NCBI GenBank assembly: GCA_039545315.1
Contig: BCIM01000002.1
Span: forward strand, 523,369 to 587,368
DNA from: Kondoa malvinella
Lineage: Eukaryota; Basidiomycota; Agaricostilbomycetes; Agaricostilbales; Kondoaceae
Reading direction: 5' to 3'
DNA length: 64,000 nucleotides
In this document: one piece after another, positions 1 to 10,472 of the stretch
Layout: every line of letters begins with the position of its first letter
How positions within the stretch are numbered: the stretch's first letter is position 1
Made by a program: the position numbers and the translations under genes
Notes under the pieces: model-generated
Told to the model about the DNA's origin: nothing
Database searches by the model: none
What the model saw: the letters and a program-made list of their open reading frames with translations, nothing else

Positions 1-474
1 TTTACTCCTCTTTTCAAAGCTGAGGTTTTGACGGAACTGATGTCCTTCTCGCAATCAGATGTCTCGCCGAAATCAGCTGCATCTTCCTCGTGGTAAGCAT
101 CATAAGCTGAAGCCTCGAACAACTCTCTGATATCGCAGAGTAGTTCCTTTACCGTGCTAGTTTGAAGAGCGGGAATGAAAACGTGCTTGCCGAACAGGTC
201 TTCATCTCCCTCGTCAGCATCCTCACCAACGTCGTACGAACTTGGTGCTTCTATCCCTGCTTCATCTGCCCTCACTTTGGCATCTTTTAAAGCCCGTCGT
301 TCTCGTTGCCCAAGAAACCGGAAATGCCTCTCTGTTTCCCTTGCAGCCAATGCTTTGGAGTATGCTGCAGTCTGAAGTAGTCTCTTGATTGTGCGGTCGA
401 TGCCTCGCAGGAACAAGCGAGTAACCTTTCACAGAGACCTCTACTATGTCTATACACTGTACTAATACCCACAT
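1..474 (-). CDS. Unidentified protein, 5' part only (gene runs off the window)
   Basis: On the minus strand one reading frame stays open from about 425 down to base 1. It encodes a basic helix-like start (TRLFLRGIDRTIKRLL, then HFRFLGQRERRALKDAK) followed by an acidic segment (EDADEGDEDLFGK) and a further conserved-looking part (VKELLCDIRELFEASAYDAYHEED). Upstream of 425 the frame meets a stop. The most economical model is an ATG-TGG start at 474 and a 43-base GT-AG intron at 426-468. The 3' end lies outside the window. I do not recognise the family; charge pattern and lack of a signal peptide suggest a nuclear or cytosolic protein, which is inference only. Confidence 0.5.
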
Positions 475-591
475 GTCCTTGGTATACCTATGCGCAAACC
501 TTCCGTGCTCACTTGTCAAGCTGCTCTCCCTTTGCCTCGTACGCCTGCTACTGCTGCCGCTACGCTGGCCTGGACTTCCTAGTCGACCACA

Positions 592-983
592 TTATCACAA
601 ATTTACCACTTCCGTCAAAACGGCTTCTTGGTTCAAACCTTCGGTCTACACGTTCGCGTCTATGCTATGCTACGCCAGAATGATCAGCTCAGACGAAGAC
701 CGTGCCCAGATCCACGCTAGTGCCTGCATGTCAAAACCGTTGATTACGATAGGATTCTCCAAGTTACTATCCTTGACCAACCTCGTTTGTTTTCTTCTAC
801 CTGCGCAGTAACTCTTGATCCACCAACCTTTAGTCTTGGTCTATCTGTGTCGGCGTGCTGCACTTACCAACTGAAATCCAGAGGATTCACCCGTGACATA
901 TAACAGGCCTGTCTGAAATCTTTGGCAGACTTCTAGGTATCCTGAAAACAGCAGGCTGTGCTGCTTTGCATTTCAAAAGATCG
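592..983 (+). repeat. Diverged direct repeat, copy A (upstream of the P1 gene)
   Basis: This stretch matches 1812-2176 in the same orientation. The best blocks are around 650-735 (sharing AATGATCAGCTCAGACGAAG) and 925-980 (sharing TGTGCTGCTTTGCATTTCAA); the middle is more diverged, with small indels. No reading frame is conserved between the copies. The two copies bracket the ribosomal P1 gene. It may be an old duplication or two solo remnants of one element; I see no terminal repeats or target-site duplications. Confidence 0.8.
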
Positions 984-1200
984 AATCTGTTGACTCTCTC
1001 CCAAGACGATTCCCCATCTGTCGTAGCTGTCTTCGCACCTGAAGGTGCATCTGCTTTGGATACCTCATCAGTACAAGAGACTAATCACTATCCAACCAGA
1101 CTTAAATCGCTCGAGAGTTCCTATACACCAAAAAGATCTCGTCGGTCTACAGCATGCATCTGCTCGGATACCAGGGCTGATCAGACGGCGATACAGAATA

Positions 1201-1644
1201 ATGTCTACTCCTGAGCTCGCCGCAACCTACGCTTGCCTCATCCTCGCCGATGAGGAGATGGAAATCACCGCAGACAAGATCAACTCGCTCGTCTCTGCTG
1301 CCAAGGTCGAAATGGAACCTATCTGGGCTTCATTGATGGCCAAGGTACATTACATGATGATGAGACACCGGATGTGATGCTGAGATTTGGGTTGAACAGG
1401 CTCTAGAGGGCAAGAACATCAAGGAGATGCTCACCAACGTCGGATCTGGCGGTGGAGCTGCTCCCGCTGCTGGAGGAGCTGCTGCTGGAGGTGACGCCGC
1501 TGCCGCACCTGCCGCTGAGGAGGAGAAGGCCAAGGAGGAGGAGAAGGAGGACGTACGTGTATTCTTCAGCTGCTCGTTCAATCACTCATTTGCCTTGTGC
1601 GCTATCAGTCAGATGACGACATGGGCTTCGGTCTCTTCGATTAG
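1201..1644 (+). CDS. RPP1: 60S acidic ribosomal protein P1
   Basis: P1 is part of the ribosomal stalk that recruits and activates translation factors on the 60S subunit. The protein starts [20 protein letters not shown], the typical P1 N-terminal dimerisation helices, passes through an Ala/Gly-rich hinge and a Lys/Glu-rich run, and ends in the universal stalk tail [11 protein letters not shown]. Three exons are needed: 1201-1344, 1400-1552 and 1609-1644, with GT-AG introns of 55 and 56 bases. Length (~110 residues) is normal. The last exon carries only the 11-residue tail that binds elongation factors. The gene sits between two copies of a direct repeat. Identification is firm. Confidence 0.96.
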
Positions 1645-1811
1645 AGCAAAAATCGCATCGTATCATTACCGCTCTGCAGAACCAGACCGACAGTCAGCAA
1701 TTTGCCTAGTGTCCTTTTTCTGTTGCACTGGATTTGTCATGCGTTGTCTCTCTCACCTTTCCAGCCGTCGCTGTCTTGAAGTCTGTCTGCACTGCGATGC
1801 TCTTCGCAAGT

Positions 1812-2176
1812 CAACACAAATTTACCACTCTCTCTTCAAAACCGCTTGTTGGTTAAAACTTCGGTCCACACGTTCGTGTCTATGCTATGCTATGCCAGAA
1901 TGATCAGCTCAGACGAAGACCGAGTCCAGATCTACGCTAATGCCTGCATAGGATCCCCTGATTTACCATCGTTAACCCACCTCTTGATTTCTCATCTATA
2001 CTGACGGGTTTCGCTCGCACTTTGAGTCTTGTTCCATCTGCGTCGGGTTCCGCTCTCTCCGACTGTTCACCGGAAGGTTTGGATTCCGATGCTATATGCG
2101 TGCCTGAAGTCTTTGTCAGACATCTCGGTATCCTGAAAACAGCAGACTGTGCTGCTTTGCATTTCAAAAGATCGAG
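1812..2176 (+). repeat. Diverged direct repeat, copy B (downstream of the P1 gene)
   Basis: Same orientation and similar length as 592-983. It begins after the P1 stop and ends about 240 bases before the 3' end of the minus-strand oxidoreductase gene. The rest of 1645-2419 shows no credible gene. Confidence 0.8.
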
Positions 2177-2419
2177 CCAGTCGACGTGAATTATACAGGC
2201 AGGGCATCTAGCCATGCTTCGCTATTCAATGCGACCATCGCTTGTGTCTTCCACGCATCATGTTGCACTGCGATTGAATGGCCTCGCAAAGAGAGAAATC
2301 CACTTGTCACGCTGTACTGAGCTAAGTTCCGCACGCAGAGATCTTTCAGCTTACCTGGTCGCTGGCGATTTGCATTAACCTTGCACTCGTTCATTGCGGA
2401 CATGCATTTGTTGTATGTT

Positions 2420-5400
2420 TCATAGACTGGCACGGAAGCAGAAGACCAGGCAGGCCTGCAGAGGGAATTAGCACATACTGAAGGACGTTGGCAACGGGAA
2501 GGACGTACGGAGCACTCTCAGCAGTACTTGATGCGGCCGCTCTGCTGGTACGAGAAGGCTTGGAAGTTCTCGTAGGCCTGGACGTCCTCGTACGTGTGCC
2601 AGAAACCGAAGGTTTGGAAGTCCGTGTGAGAGAGACAGATGCTGAAGGCGTGATTTCGCCATCTTCGCTAGGCGATGTGTAAGAGGCCGAAGCTGATGCT
2701 GGAGCAGAGGCTTCACCACTCGTAGAGTCATCGATTATGGATGAAGCGCCAGATGCGACCGATGAAGGCAATTCTGGTTCGACTGGCGTGCCTTCGACTG
2801 GTAGCTCGATTCCTTCGCATGTTGTTGCAATAGACTGTGGATTGCTTGAGAAGACTTCTGTTGGCTGCAAACTAGAGGTCAGCCTCTTCGATGGCAGCAT
2901 GAGCGTGAGCATACATCGTGAAGAGCCTTGATCTCGGTCAGCTTGCAGTAGTTCGATCCATAGTGGAAGTTCTGCCAGTCCTTTCTGGCGCTGTCTCTGT
3001 AGTTCGGGTAACCTCCATACTTTCCGCAGATATCAGACTGAACCCTAACGATAGAGGCTGCAGGCTTACTTGTCCTATTTCTCTGCCCTTAGTAATCTGA
3101 CCTTGGAATGTGCCCAAGAAATCGATGGCATCAGGTGGAAAGTCTTTGGATGAGGAGACTGCGTCGGTTCGAAGAATGAACAGTGTATCGCGCCATGGGA
3201 AAGCAGTCGCGTCTGAGGCCAAAGCGTTTGCTTGCGAACCTTCGCCGCCCCATAGCTGTCACATAAAAAGTTTAGCCTTTGATGAGACAAACAGTATAAG
3301 AGACATACGTCTATAAAACCAGTCAAGCTAATACCAGGGAAGGATGTAGAGTTGTCGGTCCAATGAGTCCAGAACGCTTCCAATTCGGCGTCAGTGAGCG
3401 GAGCCGTCTCGGGTACTACCACTAAGGCAGTCGCAAGCATAGACATAAGCGAATAGAACTTGACACTAAAGAGGCTGCAGACTTACTCGCCTTGATGTAG
3501 AATTCTCTGGATGCAGTATCAGGCGCTGAGGTATTCAAAGGTCCGGTATGTGTCTCCTCAGACTTGAGCCATCCAACAACGTTGACCTGGACGATGCATC
3601 AGCCCAAAGTCGGAGTACGAACAAACAAATGACTTACAGCTGAAGTCTCTGGCTGCGCAGGCAAAGCCTTGAGCAAGGGCGCCATTATGCCTTCATATTC
3701 CTCCGGTGCACCATACCAATCGCCGCTGAGTCTGGTGGTAGATGATGGCGATCCAGGGAAAGACCACTGTCAAAGATTGGTAAGCGCAAGGACAGTAGAA
3801 CGAAAGAGTAATGGATCACTCTCAGAGCCAATCTACAGTGTACTCTTTAGTAAGGGGCTCTGAGGAAAAGAAAAGACAAAATCTCACTTTGGGGGCGCCA
3901 TCATACCGAATGTCTGGATAGCCTTGTAAGTCGCCGCCAGACCAGCCGCATCTTGAGCAGGAAGGACGTAGGAGTAGGCAGTGACATCTTCGATGGCCTT
4001 GTGAACACGAATCTTGAACTGAGTGATAATTCCGAAAGATGCTGAAGCGCCTCGAAGAGCAAAGAAAAGATCCGAGTTCTCGCTTTCGTTGACTGTGACG
4101 ACTTTTCCGTTTGCTTGGACCACTTCCATCTCTTCCTGTAAATTCCTAAGGACAGCAACGCCCAGATAAAACAGCAACTTACAATGAGATCCATTGTCAA
4201 ACCTTGATAACGCGACTGTGTGCCTAAAGTTCCACCTGGTGAGGACAGATCAGCAAGTAGACATGGACAGAGATGCGCCGGAATAACCAGTGCTTGATCC
4301 ACCGAAGCCCACTGTTTAAAAAAAAGTCCAGTCTTGAACAATTTGATTGCACACTGGTGTCTGAGCATACCGTAGCTACCTAGGGCATGTGGATATCCCC
4401 AATTCTTGGCATGAAGACGCTGAATAACGCTGCCAACAGATGCACCAGGCTGAATGGTAGCTACAGCAGTCTCGCCGGTTCCAGCAGCCACCTGAACACC
4501 TGCCATAGCTTGAAGATCGACGACAAGAACACCATCTTTTCCACCAAGACCATAGGACACGAAAGAGTGGTAAGAAGATCTTGGAGCAACTTGTACTTTG
4601 CTTGCTGTTGCGCAGTTGACGGCTGACTGTACTTCGCTAGTATTGGTCGGGTGAACAATGACGAGAGGAAGATATTCGAGACGAGTATTGAATGCATGAC
4701 GATCATCGGTGCTGGAGCAACATCAGTTATGACATAGCGCATCCGGACATTACTTGCTAGGCAGGGTCGTTTTGGTAAACAGTACGCAAACCTGCATTCT
4801 CTAAGCAAGTGACCAAATCTTCGTCGACATCAGCTGGAGGTGAAGTGACACCAGACTCAGTTGGTAGTTCTGGTGAAGTAGACGAAGGAATAGAAGAAGC
4901 CTGAGGTGCAGCAGAGCCAGAGACTGAAGCGCTTGGCTCCTCCTCTGTCGGCGTATCTTCGTCAGCTGGTACAGGGTATGGTTTGGACAAGTCAGGTCGG
5001 ATCAAAAGCTAAGATTGTCACATCAGTACAATTTCTATTGACAGCGAAAGAGAACTCACAGCAGTCGAGTGGTAAGGAATGTCGGGCTCTGCAGAGGCTA
5101 AAGCACCGGGATTCGTCTTGCCAGCAGCCACAAGGAATGGCTGAACAGTAGCTTGCTGGATCTTTACAGTTCCAGGATCCATCAAACGGGTCATGACGAC
5201 TGCTGTTTCGGTTGAAAGATCTTGTCGAAGTTCCCAGAAATCGCCAGAGTCCGTCAGGCTGTCTGGTTGAGCGTATCCTTCTGGAACACCGTAGAGCATT
5301 TGCCATTCGTTCTCGTAGCGCCAAGAAACATGGACTGCATCAGAAGTCAGAAATCGCTTGTCTCGGCAACACAAGACTGACTGTCGCCTCCGGGCTGGAT

Positions 5401-5725
5401 ATATACATCAGCACGAGTGATAGTATTGCTCTCTGATGGCTCACCATGTTGCTGCCAAAGCCAATACCCATCCACTCTGAATCGCCCGTGTTGGTCATTT
5501 GAGCGAGCAGGAGTGTCTCGTTAGCAACGACTATCGCGTGTCACTGCCAGTTCGACTTCTGCTGTTGTTTCAGTACTCACCTGATAAGTCATAGGCTCTG
5601 GTATAAGTTTCATCCCAACCAGTGAGAGTCGAAGTGTCTGCAAAGACGGAGTTGATTGTAGCAGCCGATAATTGGGCGATTGCTGGACCAGCCAGCAGAC
5701 ACGCAGAAAGAAGGACAGCCTGCAT
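2420..5725 (-). CDS. Secreted AA8-type cytochrome fused to an AA7-type FAD oligosaccharide oxidase/dehydrogenase
   Basis: The start at 5725 opens a signal peptide (MQAVLLSACLLAGPAIAQ). Next comes a ~170-residue DOMON/cytochrome domain like that of cellobiose dehydrogenase (MTNTGDSEWMGIGFGSNM, then HVSWRYENEWQMLYG). The Met of GSNM and the His of DIPYHST sit where the haem ligands are expected. A ~45-residue Ser/Pro/Glu linker leads into a PCMH FAD-binding domain (CLENAGLRTVYQNDPAY, VIVHPTNTSEVQSAVNCA, SYGLGGKDGVLVVDLQ, FFALRGASASFGIIT) and a C-terminal BBE segment (YGSNYCKLTEIK). A Ser/Thr/Arg-rich tail follows. The His of RSSYHSF is the expected covalent FAD site. Expected reaction: oxidation of a sugar at C1, with electrons passed to the haem. 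More than ten short introns; the linker exon reads unbroken from one domain into the other. The last exon is uncertain (stop at 2420 or 2391). Confidence 0.85.
4712..4757 (-). other. GC-AG intron inside the AA7-type domain
   Basis: On the minus strand the coding sequence reaches NDPA-TA and would hit a stop if read on. A 46-base intron starting GCAAGT, the classical GC donor, and ending CAG restores Tyr and continues TDDRHAFNTRLEYLP, as expected in this family. No GT donor in reach gives the same join. Confidence 0.75.
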
Positions 5726-6547
5726 TTGGCCTGAAGCGCAAAGAGGGAGAAATACAAAAGAGTGAGAAGGGAAATGAACGTTGTCGAGAAAGGAGAAGCA
5801 GAGAAATCGATGCGTTCGATCCAATCGCTTGGCTGCCGTCTTCCTACAGCCTCGATGACCATTTGTAGTAAGGTTTTGCGAAACATAGCAACGACATGAT
5901 GTTTGGTCAATGACGAGAAGCATTCGAATTACCCGGTAGCTTCTACGACACGGAACAGAAAACGAGCTGTAACTACGCAGTGAACTTGCTCGAGATAAGG
6001 GAAGACAGTATATAGGGCTTTCAAACGCAGAGCAAAGCGTCGGCCTGAAGAAGTTTCGCACTCTGAGACGAGCCAGAGCCAAAAGAACGAAACAGCAGGA
6101 TTCCAAGCCAGTGGCCCATGCAGCAATGCTGCAAGCAGGACACATCTTCCTGCACATAGCGGTAGATGTAGACAAGATGCACATGTCAGAAATTGGTCGA
6201 CCCGTGACAACGACTCTTATTTGTGAGCGTAAGGCAAGTTCAAAAGGCTCAACGATCCGAAGGGCGTCATCTGCTGTAGTTGGGATTCGTGTCAATTCTG
6301 GGCTTCGTGCATGCGGAACACAAGACACGACTGACATTGTCAATTGGGCTGTCGGGTTAGCTCTATATTGCCATTCTCCTCATCTTCCTTCTTGTTTGAC
6401 TGGCTGTTCGCTTACCCTCTCGGTCGTCTGCCTCAAAGCTATTCATATCGCGTCCTTCGTGCCTTGCTCTCGCCTTGAGAAAGTCTGTATACTATGGGCA
6501 GCCAGGCCTTACTTGCAATGGATATGTACAGGTGTTGGAGATGTTCT
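5726..6547. other. Intergenic, promoter side of the AA8-AA7 gene
   Basis: No credible gene is seen. The stretch holds the 5' flank of the oxidoreductase gene and ends at the 3' end of the next minus-strand gene. Small open frames lack conserved features. Confidence 0.6.
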
Positions 6548-7288
6548 TCATTGAGGCAGCCCATACGTTCCCGAAACAGTCAATTCATGCGATTCGTCAT
6601 TGAACTTGCAATTGACCGTCTTGCTCGTAATATGTAGGGATCCTACGAGCCTTGTCAGCGTGATTCTTTATAAACATCAAGAGACTGACTGTATCGAATA
6701 GAGGTGGAAACATCCTCTTTGGCTATAGCCTCAAACTCTTCCAAAGTGTATTTGCAGACTTTGCCTTTATGAGCTGGAAAGAGGGCTTTAAAGATGTCCT
6801 GTGATGGCAAGACGGCAGTGTAGGTCCATTTGGCCGTTCCTTTCTTTGCTGATGGAAGCCACTATGACCAAATCAATTCAGCGAGATCTACATACAGCTG
6901 ATTGACGCTCAGATTCATCTGACGCTCAATACCTTTGACCATAGCTTTTCGCGCAGCTTCCGTCTTGTTTGCAATCTCTTCTGGACTCAAAAGCAGCTTT
7001 CCCTCCAGCTTTTGCGTAAGCTTGTAATGCGACAACATAAGAAACGAGTTCAGCTTGAGATTTCTTCTTGAGTGCAGCAGAGGACAGTTTCATGATAGCG
7101 GCCTGAACACAATTGAGCACTCATCCACGCGATATGTTGACAGAAGTGACAGTATCCAGCTCAACCTTTTCGGGAGCTGAAGAAGCAGTCTTTTGTTTCT
7201 TGAACATGGCAGGGACATGATCATCTTCAATCTCGCTGTCGACTAGAGTGCGCTTGCTGGCAGAGGAAGAGCTTGAGGCTTGAGACAT
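6548..7288 (-). CDS. Small lysine-rich conserved hypothetical protein
   Basis: The start at 7288 gives MSQASSSSSASKRTLVDSE and a short polar, probably disordered head containing KKQK. A globular part follows: MKLSSAALKKKSQAEL, LEGKLLLSPEEIANKTEA, WLPSAKKGTAKWTYTAVLP, YTLEEFEAIAKEDVSTSIR, and a last exon ending VSGTYGLPQ. The model needs five exons with introns of about 36-45 bases. Near 7005-7041 a 37-base GT-AG intron joins SQAEL to LEGKLLLSP in frame. The basic head suggests a nuclear protein, but I do not recognise the family. It is divergent from the gene starting at 8307. Confidence 0.65.
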
Positions 7289-8306
7289 CTTTTTGAGAGC
7301 GTTGTTTTGAATCAAGACGCGTCTGACAAATTACGCGTTCCGGCTTCTTGACCCATTACAGCCAGCTGCCTTGTGCGGTCGATCTTGCTGATGCCATGCT
7401 ATCTATCTACCCATGCGTGCGCGACAAATCCTCCAAAGCGAGCGAGCTTGTCATTCTTGATATTTCTCTATCTTGACTTCCCTCTGTCATTCATGCTGTT
7501 GAATCTCTAGTCCGGTCATCTTCTGCTGTCTGCAGGACGCTGCAGCGCGCTAGCATTTCATTGCTACTACTGCTTCATCACACATTTCAGTCGGCAGAAT
7601 TCACGGTCCTCTTTGTGTTCTCGTTTGTTCGATCTGCTTCAAAGTTCGCTGCCAAATCAGGCTACTATGTGCCGACGCTGATAGATGCTGCTGCCATCAA
7701 ATCGACCCAGGACACGAGTTGTCAAACTCGGTAGGTCAAGGCCCGAAAGCCAGCTGAAACTCGGCGCCAAATGTGCCATGCCCTAGGCAGCAGGCCAATA
7801 GAATGCTTGCAGGCATCGCCGAGACGCATGATCTAGCTTCTGCGGGCTATGCCTGCCTGTCTATTAGGGAGACGGTCCACATTTCATCACCAGGCTGCAG
7901 CCAAAATTTACCGTTGATTGAGGCCGCCGAGCACAAGTCCGAACGAACGAAGTGATACCTGAGTTACACGTGAGAGCTGCTTGAACATAGCGGGAAATAG
8001 GCCAGTCAGAAGCTCGAGCCTTTGTGAGTTGGGCGTTTGCCTCGTGGCAGGCTTCGAGCTCTCGGCTTTACTTGTTATTACGCGATCGTGTATGCTGCTT
8101 CTTTACTTGCTGCATTCCCTTCTCTCTCAAGACCACCATTATATGACTCGTACCCAGTCGGGATAGATTAGTGACGCGACAAAGTTTGCTTAGCCTTGGC
8201 GCGTCAATCCAAGCAACGGCTTTTTTCCTCTGCCTGTCCCTTTATGGCCAGACTGCGATACCCTAGGCACCAGGACAGTGTTACTAGTCGATATTGAGAC
8301 CTAGCT
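7289..8306. other. Divergent intergenic region of about 1 kb
   Basis: It lies between two genes transcribed away from each other, so it should hold both promoters. No gene, repeat or RNA was recognised. Confidence 0.6.
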
Positions 8307-10295
8307 ATGGTCGGCCTGATCAAGAGATCTGCTTCTGTTCAATACAACAACGGACCGCCCGCCATGCCTGAAGCTTCGAGTCAATCAAACGCGTCAATGG
8401 CGCATCATGGATGGCGTAAAGGATCTCTTCCTGGTAGCAGCATTGGGACCTTGCTGTCCGACGGCATCAAATTTGATTCTGTTCAAGGCGATCAACGCAA
8501 GGAAGTCAAGGCGGAGAAGATTGGCCGAAGTCCTACCAAGCTCTTGAAGCCAAAGCGGAAGGTACCTTCGGCTGCACAGGAAGCATCTGTATGTACTCGC
8601 CTCGTTATCCGGAAAGTATGCTCAATTCTCATGCAGCCTACCAAGAAACCCGCGACAATTCATTTATCAGCCCTGATGCCAGCTTTCGGCCAAAGCAGTA
8701 AGTCGAATGGATGCATTTGAATGACCAAGCTGATATATTTGACAGAGTCTAGAGATCGCAGCGAATCTTGCGGTGCTTCGCTCACGCCAAATCAGTCTGG
8801 TCCGACTCAACCGCTTCATTCAGTCGTACCCGTAACAGCTATCAACCCAATGCATCGCAACAAGCCAATACCTCAGCGTCCTCGAATGATCCGTAAAGCA
8901 AGCTCAGCTGGAGAACTCGGCTCATTACTTCCTTACGACACGCCTTCAATACCGCATTCCTCTTCGCAAGAAAGGCCGCAACCTGGACCAGCGCCGAAAG
9001 ACCTTCCAGCACCTCCACAGCAGGCCAACGAGCCAGACTCGCATATTACGCCTGGTCGGAAACCGCGATATGACAGCTTGCAAGCCAGCCCATCCCCCCT
9101 GCGGCCAGCAACACGAGGTCCTCTTCTTCCTCGGGTCCGGCAGATGTCTAACGGCGACATTCAGCCGCCTGTTAGACCTTTCGATGCCTCTATCCGTCAA
9201 AGTGTTCGTCGCAAACCATTACCTCAACCTTTCTCAGAAGCTCGACAAGCACCTGTTCAGATATCTATGCACAGTCAGGGCAAATCACAACAGGCAGAGT
9301 TGGAAGTGGATGCTGATGGCGCGACGATTGTGCTGAATTGTGTGGATCCGGTGGAATTCGAGTGGAAATGTGTCAGTGCTCCAGGCGAATTGGGCAGTAG
9401 ATGGGAGTTGAGGATACGAAGACCCGAATTTGGCACTTCACATACGCCAATGCCTTTCTCGCCTGCTTCCTTCACTAATACTCCATCCTTATCGCCTGCA
9501 TCTTTGCGAACCACCTCTCCTTCGCCCACACCTTCGACGCCTGCCTTCAGATCGACCAGCGCTCAATCTAGAACTTCACATTCGGGTTTCCGACAGGGCT
9601 CATCGCCTGTGCTCTTCGCAGATCCCTTCTTGACGAAAGATATATCTGGCACGCCCAAGAACCCTCAATGGCCGCCCTCACCATGTACACAGGACTTTTC
9701 CAGCGGCAGTGACTCTCCACCTTTACCTTCGACGCCCAAGAGAAACGGCTTTGTCTTACCGCCAGGCTATACAAGTCCAATGAACAAGGCACAATCACCA
9801 CGTACAAAGTCGCATGCAAGCTTCCGCTCGTCTCTATCACCGTACAGGGAACAATGTGCTATGTCTTTCATGACTGCGCAGACTGACACCTACGCTATTT
9901 CGCCACCTACGACTCCCCAAAGCAGGCGGCATGTCAGCGGCGCATCAAAGACCTCGACGACTCGGCCTCAGACCATCCGGAGAAGCTCGAGTGACGCGAG
10001 TGATGAGGAAGAAGAGGATTGGGATGGTTATGCGGATATCTTGGAGCAAGCGAATCGACTGTCGGGTGACTCTTTGAAGCCAAGCGGTCTTATGCTCCTG
10101 TCCCCGCCAGACGAGACTTCTGCTTTGGCAAGAAGGCGCGTTGGTAACAAGGCATTCGAGCTACGACTCGCTTTCGATCAATCTCCTCCGCCAAAGCACG
10201 ATATTGAAATCTCTCGCTGGTCAGAAACAGAAGGCGGCGAATCTGAAGACGACTCTAGCTTTTCCGAATCTCGCCCGTCGTCCTTCTCCATGTAA
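8307..10295 (+). CDS. Large Ser/Pro-rich protein with a conserved core, unknown function
   Basis: Three exons (8307-8588, 8637-8697, 8746-10295) joined by introns of 48 bases each give a ~630-residue protein. Most of it is low-complexity Ser/Pro/Thr sequence with many SP and TP sites, typical of a regulated cytosolic or nuclear protein. A folded-looking block lies in the middle (ATIVLNCVDPVEFEWKCVS, then LGSRWELRIRRPEF). A second conserved-looking region near the C-terminus (EEEEDWDGYADILEQANRLS) is followed by an acidic Ser-rich tail. No signal peptide or membrane segment is seen. No family recognised; kinase or phosphatase regulation is a guess from the SP/TP density. Confidence 0.8.
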
Positions 10296-10472
10296 CAAGC
10301 TGTCAATATCAAGTTCAAATATTCTATTCAGGGCAGGCACCTGTATTCATTTCATACACGATCAACGTTGTTGTACCCTTTATTATTGTCTACAGCTATT
10401 ATTTATGCAAATGGTCAGTCTAAACAGACTTTAAAGCTATGGTACAAATGTACAATGAACAGCCCTCTACTT

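Noticed and set aside
3830..3960. One-base exon in the AA7-type domain near MMAPPK
   Set aside because: Using an earlier donor (GTATGA) gives a normal 47-base intron and a 23-base exon and yields a family-like sequence (EPLTKEYTWSFPGS).
6111..6554. 147-codon plus-strand frame upstream of the AA8-AA7 gene
   Set aside because: No conserved features and amino-acid use like non-coding sequence; it overlaps the 3' end of a better-supported minus-strand gene.
7000..7045. Frameshift or homopolymer error in the small lysine-rich gene at the four-T run 7010-7013
   Set aside because: A 37-base GT-AG intron, like the 36-45-base introns elsewhere in that gene, joins SQAEL to LEGKLLLSP in frame, so no error is needed.
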